In this document: one piece after another, positions 1-10,174 of the stretch | Numbering within the stretch: the first letter of the stretch is position 1 | Layout of the letters: each line of letters starts with the position of its first letter | From: Pelargonium nanum | Lineage: Eukaryota; Streptophyta; Magnoliopsida; Geraniales; Geraniaceae | Assembly (NCBI GenBank): GCA_036897485.1 | Contig: JAYMTF010000430.1 | Location: 1-36,635 of the forward strand | Reading direction: 5' to 3' | Length of the DNA stretch: 36,635 nt | Translations under genes and position numbers: made by a program | The notes under the pieces: model-generated | Told to the model about the DNA's origin: nothing | Databases searched by the model: none | The model's input: only the letters and a program-made list of their open reading frames with translations

Positions 1-61
1 CAAATTATGTCATTCTCGTTAAGATAACGATTCTTGCTTTGATAGCAAGTTTTGGGTTGTT

Positions 62-195
62 AAGGTTTAATTTACAGTGCGACGTAGATTCCCGGTAGGT
101 TTTCTTTTATTGGTGTGCGCGTAGGGCAGCGGGAGGGGGTTGCAGAAAAGAAGAAAGTGACGTGGAAGGTGGTGATTTGACTAGAGTCATCGGAT
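62..195. repeat. Diverged repeat shared with the right edge of the window
   Basis: This stretch aligns by eye, with many mismatches, to 36521-36635. Shared landmarks in order are TGCGRCGTA, a T-rich tract, TTGCAGA followed by an AG-rich run, GAAGGTGG and GTCATCGGAT. In one frame both copies read approximately VAEK(K/E)(K/N)V...K...SSD, which suggests a decayed coding repeat. It lies just upstream of the RNase H fragment in the same orientation, so both may belong to one LINE family; that link is inference. Confidence 0.4.
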
Positions 196-379
196 TAGCC
201 ATCGAGTTTGTTGTCGAATCATATGACAGACCCAATGGTTGCGAGGGAACGTTGGCAAAACCATCCACGTGTTCGCCTTGAACTTAAAGTGCAATCGTTG
301 TCAGTTGTTCGTGCTATTTAGATTTTTTTTGATAAGCTTGTGCTGTTCAGATTTGAAAGGAGGATTCCAGTGCCTTCAA

Positions 380-530
380 CTTGATAGTTCAAGCTGATGG
401 GGAGGATTCTAGTACCTTTGATTTGATTATTCGAGATGTTTTAGTCATTGTGGCTCAATTTGGTAGTGTCAATTTTTTTATTTTTGGGTTGGTCTGTGAA
501 CCGAGTGGCCCACGAATTAGTCAAATTTTT
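380..530 (+). pseudogene. Decayed LINE RNase H (RVT_3-like) C-terminal fragment
   Basis: Two adjacent reading frames together resemble the end of the RNase H domain found in plant LINE elements. One frame reads about VQADGEDSSTFDLIIRD (roughly 390-440), like the conserved 'vESDs..v...l..IIxDi' segment. After a one-base frame change the other reads SVNRVAHELVKF (about 493-528), matching the family motif NRVAHxLA. The second LINE copy in this window (3825-4770) carries NRVAHTLA at the same place, which supports the assignment. Frameshifts and stops show it is dead. Nothing upstream to base 1 gives a clear domain, though bases 60-195 resemble the far right edge of the window. Confidence 0.4.
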
Positions 531-898
531 TATTTTGTTTGTCAGACTTTGATTTTCAAGCCCCCAGTTTTATACCGTATTTTGCTATCATTTGATTTAA
601 TTTATTAAAATATTAATTTTTCTTTAGAAAAAAGCTTAGAGGTAATAAATATTAATTAATAAAATGTTAATAACACAATTGTGATAATGAGAAGTGGAGA
701 CGCAAAATTAGGAATGTGCATTATTTTTCCATTACTAAAAATAACTGCTCTTTCCCCTTAAAAAAAAAAAAAAAAAACTGCTTTTTGAGCAATTATGCTA
801 AAAAAAATACTCAATTTATATACTGTACATTAATAAAAGGAGAGAAAGGAAACTTACTGAGGAAGCTGAAAACAAAGGGTTTTGTGGTTATCCATTTG

Positions 899-2364
899 TA
901 CTATAAAATGACACACCCCTCCATTTCTGTAACCACTCCCTCACTCTCTCTGCTACACTGCTCATCACATTCTCAACCCAGCAGGAAGAAATCAACAAGG
1001 TCTCTCTCAATTCTTCACATTTTAAGTTTTGTTTCAATATTTTCACAAGTTGAGCTTGTTTTCATGGAGGATCATGTTTTTTTTTTTTTTTTTTGGTTTG
1101 ATGTTTTTTTGCTAAGAAAGTTTGGGGAAACAAATAGAATGATGAGTGATTTTTAAGCTCTTCATTAGGTGTTACCTCACATGAATGATGCATGGCCTTG
1201 TATATCTGCCAAGCCTTTTTTTATTTTCAGGAACAAAAGCAACATAGAACATTATGAGTTTTACAGGTTTCACTTTCTGATTTCTGCTTTCTCTTTATTT
1301 TAGCAGCAAACAAATAGTTTATTTTTAGTACAGTATGTGTTCTGATTATCATTATATAATGAGGTTTTGTGTGGTCCTGAGAGGTATTTGAAGAGTTTGT
1401 TGGATTTGGTGTCTGTTCTGAGTTTTTATGCCTGAGTTCTCTGTTTCTGTATTATTTCAACTTGCTAGTTTTCCAAGGGAATGGATAATCATTGTATTTA
1501 GTTACTTAGTCATGGGGTTTTACTGTTTAATGTGATGAATGATATTAGTTTGTTGTATCTCTGACCATTTGTGAACCCTTTGATTGTTATATATGTGGTT
1601 TTAGTTGGCTTGTAATAGCTGATTCTTGTTCAATCTACTCTAGACTTCAGTTGATTAGCATTTGTTTTTCTTCAATTTAAGTGGTTTTGAGAATGTACAT
1701 GGCCTTTCTAAGGTATAGCTTCTAGCTAGCATAGTCTGCTGATTCTGTCTTGAACTCATTTGTTGAAGATGTAGATAGAGATCTCAAGTTAATAGTTATT
1801 TCCTTGACTACGTTCGTTGTCAACTAGTTATATATACTTTGCATAATTCCCTTCAATGATATCAAGGAATATTCACAAATTCAACGGCATTCTTGAGTTG
1901 GCTCTCTAGTTTCTAACTAGATAAGATTTTGAATGGCGGTAATCGATGTTAAGTTAATATAGGGTAATCAATGAAGTTGCTATGATGTATCTTCTAGAGT
2001 CATCAAATGTATGAAAAGTGTGGTTCTATGAGCCACTCCAATATACAATGGTGAGGTCACTCATTTATATGAGAAGTACTGTGCAGGAAGTAGAATAGAT
2101 GAGACATTTTAGATGTTTCTATCCATAGGCAATTAGACATCCAGCACTATTTGATACTGAAGTACCAGCAGTGAGCACACATAATTTTGTTTGAACTGTT
2201 TTGATATTATATATCAAACTGTTTGGTGAGCAATTTTCATTGTTTCAGTACTTCTCATGATAATTATTGTAAAATGTTTTTGTAATCCCTTCATGTGGAT
2301 ATTTTGCCCTATTATTTACCCCAGAGTTCCTTCTTACCACCACCAAATCGATACAGGATTGTCA
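899..2364 (+). promoter_or_regulatory. Probable promoter, 5' leader and leader intron of the 2365-2805 gene
   Basis: A TATA-like CTATAAAATG lies at about 900-910. It is followed by a pyrimidine-rich stretch (CTCCCTCACTCTCTCTGC) typical of plant leaders. A plausible donor AACAAG|GTCTCT sits at 999/1000. Candidate acceptors before the start codon are TGTTTCAG (ends 2248), TTACCCCAG (ends 2324) and GATACAG (ends 2356). The DNA between is AT- and T-rich with no long ORF, as in an intron. Long leader introns are common in constitutively expressed plant genes. Exact junctions need transcript data. Confidence 0.45.
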
Positions 2365-2805
2365 ATGGCTGGAGGAGCGAATCGATACCATCAGCCTGGG
2401 ACCAAGGCACGAAAGCTGGAATGGTATCCAAAAGCTTCGGAGGACACTCCAAAGATTGTTTACAAGGACAGGGAGATCAGTTATTACGGAGGCTCGGGAT
2501 CAAAGGATGTTGTGAAGGCAGAGCAGGCACAAGTTCGTGAATGGACCAGCAGGGTCAAGAATGAGAACAAACAGAATGGTTCCTATGAACGCTGGACTGC
2601 AAAGGAAAAGGTCTCCATTGGGGAGCCGTGCGTGGAAAAGGGAAAAGTTGGAACAAGGGACGAGTGGAAGACGTCCTCGACTCTCAAGGTTGGCAACAAA
2701 CGTGGTTACACTGAGATCTATACTGAAAAGAGTTTCCGAAAGGTGGACTTTGGTGGTGGCAAGAAGACTAGTTCCGGCTTCTTCATAGAAGATGCCGATT
2801 ACTAG
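2365..2805 (+). CDS. Small hydrophilic plant protein of unknown function (146 aa)
   Basis: One uninterrupted exon encodes 146 residues. I start it at the ATG at 2365 (MAGGANRYHQ), because the in-frame 36-residue extension up to 2257 is hydrophobic, T-rich in DNA and looks like the end of a leader intron. The protein is rich in Lys, Gly, Glu, Tyr and Trp, has no signal peptide or membrane segment, and appears largely disordered. Aromatic motifs recur: LEWYPK, REISYYGGSGSK, VREWTSRV, YERWTAKEK, DEWKTSS, YTEIYTEKSFRKVDFGGG, and the acidic end FIEDADY. I do not recognise the family and see no catalytic motif. Even codon use, the clean ORF and an upstream promoter with leader intron support a real gene. 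Confidence 0.7.
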   Translation: MAGGANRYHQPGTKARKLEWYPKASEDTPKIVYKDREISYYGGSGSKDVVKAEQAQVREWTSRVKNENKQNGSYERWTAKEKVSIGEPCVEKGKVGTRDEWKTSSTLKVGNKRGYTEIYTEKSFRKVDFGGGKKTSSGFFIEDADY

Positions 2806-3809
2806 GGGCGTTTCTTGGACCATTGTGTTATCAGTGCTCAAGTCCCCACTTCACACTGGTAACTTAACGATCATATTTTGCTAACCCGTCTATCTAGCTC
2901 TCTTCTTCGTACAAGTTTATAATTACAAGTATTTATGATTTCTAGTACTTAATGGGTTTGCCAGTATGCTTATTATTGTATTTGGTAACTGATGCACTAT
3001 TCTGCTAAGCTGGTTATTAATGCACTTGAAACGCTCATAGGAATGTAAATACTAGTAGTTTTTATATTTAATGAAGCTAAGGTTCTCAAGCCTTCCTTTT
3101 GCAGATTTGAATTTTGGTTTTATGTATATGATTTGAACTATACGGTCCAATTGTTTGACAGGAGACTTGTTTTGTGGGTAAATTAAAGAGGATTTCATAT
3201 GGTATGTGGATGGTTGAGGGGATCTAAATTGTCACTCGACTTTTTAATTTTTTAATTTTTTGACATTAAAGATAGCATATTATAAAGCAGAGCAAATCAA
3301 GTTTGAATTGTTACATTTCCACGCATTGTAATGACCTTGACTACCTATATTAGTCAATTCACTCAATTGATGAGCTTGAGCAACTTCATTTTTATTTACT
3401 TTGCAAAACATCACCTTTGAGGTTACTATCAAAAGGGACACGTCTAATGTCCGCCAGAGTCATGCGACTGAGTGTCCCGTAGCTAGATTAAATGTTAGCT
3501 ATTTTATCATCTCATGCAACTTGTTACTTCTCTCTTAACTTGGAAACAACAACAATGTAATTGGGTAATTGGGCAAGAAGTCCATTCATTTGTCTATGAA
3601 ATTTTGACCATGCAACATTATGATTTTAACACCATCACAAAACTATTTTATTCACGGTTCTCCCTTTTCTAAGACTTGTATGTTTGATCATTTCAAATTA
3701 ATGGTTTGTTTGATAAACCTGAATATGGAAGTACCTTAAAAAAAGTTTTAGGGAGTCAAATTATTCTATTTAAATTATCTAGAAGAGAGGGTTAAACTTT
3801 TTTATGTAT
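2806..3809. other. Intergenic: 3' UTR then AT-rich DNA
   Basis: The first 250-300 bases probably hold the 3' UTR of the 2365-2805 gene, with AT-rich possible poly(A) signals such as AATGAA near 3070. The rest is AT-rich with no ORF of note, no RNA gene and no clear repeat, up to the LINE target-site duplication at 3810. Confidence 0.5.
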
Positions 3810-3824
3810 AAACAACAAAGAGTT
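3810..3824 (+). repeat. Left target-site duplication of the LINE
   Basis: AAACAACAAAGAGTT here is repeated exactly at 4770-4784; the first A of the second copy may belong to the poly(A) tail. A 14-15 bp perfect duplication is the usual size for target-primed reverse transcription. Confidence 0.88.
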
Positions 3825-4770
3825 GATAAAACACTTTGTCTGGAAAGTGTTGACTGAAAGCCTAATGCGAAACTTGATTATGAAGCATGTTGATGTCCAA
3901 GCCGAATGTCCGAGATGCAGATCAGCTGTGGAGTGTACCAACCATGCACTTTTTCAATGCCAGTTTGCAATGGAAGGTTGGTCGACTGTGGGTTTGGCAG
4001 GTATGGTTTCGGCATCGACTTCGGCAACGGACTAGTTAGTTGCTTTATCCAGTCGGCAAGACCCAGACTTGTTGTCGAAAGCTCTATATATGGCATGGGG
4101 AATCTGGAAAAATAGGAACGAGGGAGTGTGGTCGAGAGTTTGGAAGCCGGTCTCGGCTATGACAGCAATGGTCCAGTCCATGCATTCTTTTTGGGTAGCT
4201 GCGCAAACTCGGCCATCTTCGTCTCTGGTCTTGCCTGCTCTCCCGGCTCGCTGGCTCCCTCCTCCGTGCTCGACGGTAAAGCTCAATACCGATGGTGCGG
4301 TGTTCAGCAATGAAAACAGATAAGGTGGCGGATGGATCCTTCGTAACTCGAGAGGAGTAGTCTTAGGCGGAGGTCGGACGGGATGGCTTGGTTCTCAGGA
4401 TCCGGAATTGGTCGAAGCCATCACGATAAGAGAAGCTCTTTCCTGGACGCTCTCTATCAAGTTCGATAAGGTGATAGTGAAATCGAATGCAAAGAATATA
4501 GTTCATGCTGTGAAGACCGGAGGGGAGGGGTATCCCAGTGCCTTGGGTCTTATTTTATCTGACATGTGTCATTTTCATCTAGCTTTTCTTTTCTTGAATT
4601 CGTTCATGTGGGTAGAGGGTGCAATAGAGTAGCACATACTTTAGCTAGATCATTTGTTTCGATCGATGGGGTAAGCGGTTGGGAGGGTAATTCATGTCCC
4701 GATGTAATCGCTGATTTTGTAGTTTCGGATTTGATTCATTAATATTATAAGCTACTTTTCCCCTAAAAAA
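3825..4770 (+). mobile_element. 5'-truncated LINE (non-LTR) insertion: zf-RVT plus RNase H, pseudogene
   Basis: This is the 3' end of a plant LINE. One frame from 3823 to 4632 reads IKHFVWKVLTESL then a CPRC...C(T)NHALFQC zinc-binding region (zf-RVT), followed by a linker with YMAWGIWKNRN. The RNase H domain follows: KLNTDGAVFS, GGWILRNSRGVVLGG, PELVEAITIREALSW and KVIVKSNAKN. After a frame change near 4605 comes CNRVAHTLARSFV. In-frame stops at 4033 (TAG) and 4321 (TAA) plus that frameshift make it a pseudogene, and the usual Asp in the ESD motif is Asn (KSNAKN). It lacks the reverse transcriptase itself, ends in a short A run, and is flanked by perfect direct repeats. Confidence 0.88.
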
Positions 4771-4784
4771 AACAACAAAGAGTT
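4770..4784 (+). repeat. Right target-site duplication of the LINE
   Basis: This is an identical copy of 3810-3824, directly after the A run that ends the LINE. Outside the duplication the sequences differ (GATAAA against TAAGTC). Confidence 0.88.
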
Positions 4785-5391
4785 TAAGTCAAGTGTACTT
4801 TGGCTAATTGCTTGTTTGGTAACACTACATGTTAGTCGTTTATTTGGTAAATTGTTGAAATTTGTGACTTTTAAGGAGCTAGGCTTAGATTTTTTTATTT
4901 ATTTAAAAATTAAAGGAGCTAGACTCATGTAGACATCTTTTAAGGAGTTGTTTTCAACAAGAGCCCCATGCCTCCGGTGAGAAAATGGTTGCTTTGGATT
5001 AAGAATTTACTAATTTAGAGTTTCAAACGAAGTGAATGACATTTTAGATATGCTTCAAATTTAAAACACGCCTGTAACATCAATTTAAAAATACGTCTAG
5101 AAAGTATATGTTAGTCGTCCCTCGTAACATATAGAAATGAAATTTCATGATTTTTCAAGTATTGGTTTAGTATTTGAATATTGAAATGATACATTTCAAA
5201 TTTCAAATCAAATTTACAAATGCAAAGACTACTTTATATTATATATATTATTATGAACACACTATACAAAACCTTCTGATTATTAGATATCAGATATTGA
5301 CATATTGTCCACATGCTCCATTTTATGACACATAAAACTTACATCACCAATAACCCCTAATAATAAGCTTTTGACTTCACTACTACTGCTA
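4785..5391. other. Intergenic and 3' UTR of the MYB gene
   Basis: AT-rich DNA with no ORF. The right-hand part, next to the MYB stop at 5392, should contain that gene's 3' UTR on the minus strand. No RNA gene or clear repeat was seen. Confidence 0.5.
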
Positions 5392-6859
5392 CTACATATT
5401 GTAACCTAATTCATAATCTTGAAACATAGTGTGGTTGTTTTGATCAAGAGCAGGATTTGAGTCCCAAGAGTTTGAGGATGTTGATTTGGAGTCCAACTCA
5501 TTGGACCACCACATCAAGCTGTCCCTGCACCCATTCACATCAAATGAATCACCAACAAGAAAGTTTTCCAGCTCAGCCAGCTTCAAGCTTTCACTACCAT
5601 TACTAGGCAAGGAAATTATGGATCCCTGATCTGCCCCTGGAGATGATACAGGATAGAGATCAAGATTCTTGTGTTGGTTTACAAGTAGTTGAGGACTTGG
5701 GGTGACATTTTCCATTGGAGGAAGGTTAGGGCTAATGTTATTGGAAGCCTGAATAAGGCTAGTCTGAATAGCCTTTTGTTGATTGGGAAGAAGGTTGGGC
5801 CAAAAAGAAAATGGGTTCTCAAGTTGCATATGAAGTTGCAGCCTTTCTAGAGCCGAGTTGCTCAAAGCAGCAACCGAACCACCATCTTCCAAGCTATTAA
5901 CGTTACCATAATGGTTCGTGTTCGATTGTTTACGTCTTCCGAGCAGTTTCTTCTTCAACCTGGTATTCCAGTAGTTCTTTATGTCATTGTCTGTTCTTCC
6001 TGGCAACTGCGCAGCAATTATAGACCACCTAATCCACACATACAATACAAAACTTTTAGCTATGAGCTCAAAATTGTTCCACAAATCACCTAGGATGACC
6101 AACATCCATTGTAACAAGTGGTGGTTTAAAGCGTTTGGTCTCCTTGAGATCTTAGCATTTTCAATTTTTTTGTCAGCAAGTGTGCCAGTTACAGCAACTC
6201 TCGAAACCGAGAATTCAAGTGAAATCAACCACTTGTTCTACTGTGTTATTAATAAAATAAAAAAACAATAAAGACGACCAACTATCATTAAAAGTGGTTT
6301 AGAACTCTTGGTCGCCTCTAAATTTCAGTATCACATCAGGTGTTGATATTACCGATATAAAAACAAGGACAAAGAATTGGAATTTCAGTCTCACCTGCTG
6401 CCTATGCTTATGTAAAGGCTGCAGATGATGTTGTCTTCTTCCTCGGAGAATCCACCATGCTTGATGTCAGGCCTCAGGTAATTCAGCCATCTCAGTCTGC
6501 AACTCTTTCCACATCTCTTAAGCCCTAATATTAAAACCAACAAATGTCAGACAAATATACCCGACACCTCAAAACAAAACAAGACACATCGTAACACACT
6601 CAATAAAGACAGAAAATAAAGATCCGAGGAGGTAACTACAAGCTAGCAGCTAGCCAGAATATACATACATACATATATATATATATATATGTATATGTAT
6701 GTATTTATGTGTGTGTATACCAATTTTTTGTGGAAGAGCAATCCAGTTGCCTCCTGCAGTTCCAAACTCATCAATATAAGCCTTGAGCTTAGCATCTTCT
6801 TCAGGAGACCAAGGTCCTCTCTTGACATTAGTCTTGTCGCAACATGGAGCTCGACCCAT
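5392..6859 (-). CDS. MYB36: R2R3-MYB transcription factor, subgroup 14, MYB36-like (301 aa)
   Basis: Three exons: 6721-6859, 6395-6524 and 5392-6028, with phases 1 and 2; the 130-nt second exon is the size usual for R2R3-MYBs. The start is the ATG at 6859 (MGRAPCCDK), the family's standard N terminus. R2 has its tryptophans at W17, W39 and W59. R3 begins with Phe (F72) and has W91 and W110, with [18 protein letters not shown]. The tail has the subgroup 14 motif [15 protein letters not shown] and a WW-plus-Ser-rich C-terminal patch ([17 protein letters not shown]) that I remember from Arabidopsis MYB36 rather than the RAX paralogues. Such proteins are nuclear DNA-binding activators; MYB36 switches on Casparian-strip genes in root endodermis. 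The function here is inferred by family. Other subgroup 14 members (MYB68, MYB84, RAX) are the alternatives. Confidence 0.9.
6661..6716. repeat. AT-type microsatellite in MYB intron 1
   Basis: A run of ATAC units, then (AT)n, then GTAT/GTGT units occupies the intron immediately next to the exon 1 donor (GT at 6720-6719 on the minus strand). It is likely polymorphic in length. Confidence 0.8.
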
Positions 6860-7009
6860 CACTCTTTGTGTTCTTGAATCTCCGGGGAAGAAATAGCTTG
6901 AGCTTGTCTCGGATTGTTGTGAAGAAAATGGAAATTGATAACCATGATTTATAGCTAGGGTTTGTTCAGGGTCTTCTCTTTCTTTTGGATTAGTTTGTTC
7001 ATTTTTATT

Positions 7010-7022
7010 TAACTATATAATA
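7010..7022 (-). promoter_or_regulatory. Probable TATA box of the MYB gene
   Basis: On the minus strand the sequence reads ATTATATAGTTAAAT, about 155 bases upstream of the ATG. That would give a leader of roughly 120 bases. Confidence 0.45.
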
Positions 7023-9640
7023 CATGCAACCGGACAAACAATGCAGCAAATTTTCTTTCTGCTTATTTTTATATTTCACCACTTTTTGAGGTTGATTAGT
7101 TTATTATTGGAAACAATTTTTTTTTTCTTTTACATATTTTATTGTATCAAAACAAGGCTCCATTGGTTTGAAATATTCCATTATGATGAAGCTAATTAGG
7201 TTATTGAAAATAGTGTGCAATGACATATCTGAAAGTCAATTGTAAAAACAGTAGAACATATGAGGATTCAGGACAGTACCAAATGTTTCAGTAACTAGAA
7301 ATAGGAAACATGCACTTCAGTTTAGCCTAATAATGTGGCTTAGATTAAGAACATAAGAATAAATAGTAGTATTTTTTTTAAATGAAGAATAGTAGTATTA
7401 TTCTAACACATTTCCAATTTTGTACAAAATTTTGCATGACAATTTACGCGACATACATATACTATATATTTTTGTAGTATAAAATTAAGTTTCAATCAAT
7501 AACAATGCGACATATATGATATCACTATCATTTCATGAATTTATGACGCAGAACGTCTGCTTGACAAAATATAATGTACACATGGCGTATTGCAATTCGT
7601 CTAAGTCATCAATGAAGTTATTGATGTGCCGTGTAGAGATTATTTATATTAATATTTGTAACTGTACAATTATTTGTGCAATGATAAAATAAATGAAAGT
7701 TTCCAATCTCTTTTTAGCTTAAGACCACTTATAGTTACTGGAGTAATTCATGTCTATTTCATACCAAACTCTAATCCCAATATCAAGTGGCTAACGGGAT
7801 TTGTTTTCATAATTTTAGTACTCTTTTTAAAATATTATCATCATACAATTATTTAAGTAGGGCACACACATTTATGTGTAAAGAATACCTAAAAGAAAAA
7901 TAACATACATATATTTTTAATCAAAATAAAACAAGAACAAAAACATAAAGGCTTTGAGGAATTCAAATTAAACTTTTCTTTAGAGAAACAACATTCATTG
8001 ACCTCGATTTCCTACTTATATTCTAATGGAATTTGTTAATAAATAAATAACAAGTAGAAAGCTACCAAATTCAAAAGCTCTCACACCCACCAATTAGCAA
8101 TATTATATGTTCAAGTTTTGAGATATTTAAAGAGAAATAAACATGTTTCTGTTTGTCTTCCTCTGAAACTCAGAATATTTGCATTGACATATTGCACTAT
8201 TGTTTCATCATCAAACAAGACCAAGACCTAAGACCCACCTCCTAGCTATATATGAGTGAGAGCTGGTGATATAAAGTTAAAGGTTATGTTGTGTTGTGAG
8301 AGGATAAGGATGGCTTATTTATTGCTCTCTCATATCCCAAAATAATAAGGATTCAGTAATTGATGTAACTCATTTCATCATTTCTTTAAGTTTGATTTAC
8401 CAACCCAACCATTTCTCTCAATTATTTGCATGTAGTATGTGGTCATATGATCAATAAGTATTGACAGACACTTCGTAAGACAAGGTATATTTCACGTGGT
8501 CTCTCGATGTCTCAGTTTCAAGATTCGATATTTATACGCTTGCTGATATAATAAGTATTATTATTCGCCATGTATTCTATTTATGGAAAGTAAGTGTACA
8601 GAAAATATTGTTCACAATTGTACACAAAATTATGTAAAATTCTTGAAATCCATGCATGCATATATGTTAGGTGTTGGAATACTTTCATTTTACCATGCAT
8701 CCTCAATCTAAATCATTGAAACATGAACCATAGGCGCAAGAGTACGTAGTAAAGTCAACCATTTTGAACATACATAACAAATTAATCTTTATATAGTTTA
8801 TCCACTACAATAACTATAGTAGTTTAATTCATCAATTTAATAGTTATCATACTATACTACTATCATTTGAACTTGAGCTATGATATTCATAACAGATCAT
8901 ACACAAAAGAGTTGTTGTTGAAGCATTTGATTATATATTGTTGAACAAGAGTCAACCTAGTGCATTTGGCACATAAAGATAAAGAAAGTCAAAACTAGTG
9001 CTGGTGTATTAGGTAGCAAATTAATTTATTGAAAATGACTCTTTATGTATCAATTGGTATATGTATTATCTTGTACCAACAAATGTATATGATTACACTA
9101 ATAATGTCTAGTATGTATCTATATGTAATGTCCAAGAAATGAGTGTACATGTAAATGTCATATACAAAATGTACATGTTTCCATCACTTCAATTTTACTG
9201 AAAATTCATAGAGAATGTAGTTGTTGGTGAAACAATTATTGATCTCCAGAGTTGCGTACATATAATACTATTCTATAATAACACTTAATTCCCAACAGCG
9301 ACACATAGGTTTTATTTAGTTGCTTTACTTACTTCCTGCGTAGATTTATCAAACAAAACATTTATCCTGAACCGACATCTACATCCTTTTATCTACATTT
9401 AGAAACAATTAACCTTTATGCGCATTTGAAACACAAACAAAGCCTTATGCAAGAATGTGTACAAAACAAAACAAAACCCGTCCACACTGCATTAAACAAA
9501 ATTAGAAACGTAACGTACTATTCATACCTTGGCGTCATCGTCATGATCATCAAATGTAAAGGCAACAGCACAAGGCATGCAATATAAACAGAATAATACA
9601 TAATGACAAAATAAGCTCCAGAGTCCCACTGGGAAATTAA
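7023..9640. other. Long AT-rich intergenic region upstream of the MYB gene
   Basis: No supported gene lies in this 2.6-kb stretch. It is very AT-rich, and the short ORFs present have no family resemblance. It should carry the MYB gene's upstream regulatory DNA on its left side. A SINE-like repeat is present at 8469-8555. Confidence 0.5.
8469..8555 (+). repeat. SINE-like dispersed repeat, copy 1
   Basis: This piece and the reverse complement of 20654-20735 share, in order, ACACTTMGTARGA, TTTCACGWGGTCTC, a variable middle, and TACGCTTGCTGATA. GGTCTC...CAAG.TTCGA resembles the B box of a tRNA promoter, so a tRNA-derived SINE remnant is possible. That reading is inference; the shared blocks are directly visible. 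Confidence 0.45.
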
Positions 9641-10174
9641 TATGAAGCATACATATATAAATGCATATTTCCTTCACACAGGACAATGCTCACAACACTG
9701 TAATATATCACTAGTTACTTATATACAGCTTTTCTGTAACAACTCAGTTCTGCGGGCCTCAATTTGTAATAGTAGGAATCCCGAGCACGTCCGTCTAATA
9801 CATCATTATCATCATCATCCTGCAGTAAAACCGACATCCAATTGCTTCACCATAAGAACAATTAATTATTCCATCTCGTGATATGTATATAGCTGCTGAT
9901 TAAGGAACAAAAACTCACATTTGGATTCAGTTTCCTCCTGTGTGATGCTGCAGTCTCCCAGGTAAAAATTCTTAGAAGCTCATGACAGTACTACTACTGT
10001 GAAGGGTTCAATCACGATAAACAAAGGCATAATATTGTTTTATTATAGCCTGCCTACTAAACTTGAAACCACTAGCTGACCTCAAAAAATGCAACAATCT
10101 ATTTCCCTTCTTTTTTTGGCCCATCTCCGCTAACTGACAGGCTACAAGTAGAACTGCCAGCTTCTAAACCATAC
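9641..10174 (-). other. Probable 3' UTR of the Raf-like kinase gene
   Basis: Minus-strand sequence after the kinase stop. It contains no further conserved coding sequence. It may hold a spliced 3' UTR, but I cannot fix the poly(A) site or any junction from sequence alone. Confidence 0.35.

Noticed and set aside
716-1156. 146-codon ORF with poly-Lys near the start of the window
   Set aside because: Spans homopolymer tracts, the putative TATA box and leader; not protein-like.
5911-6271. Plus-strand ORFs over MYB exon 3 and intron 2
   Set aside because: Opposite-strand shadows of the MYB gene.
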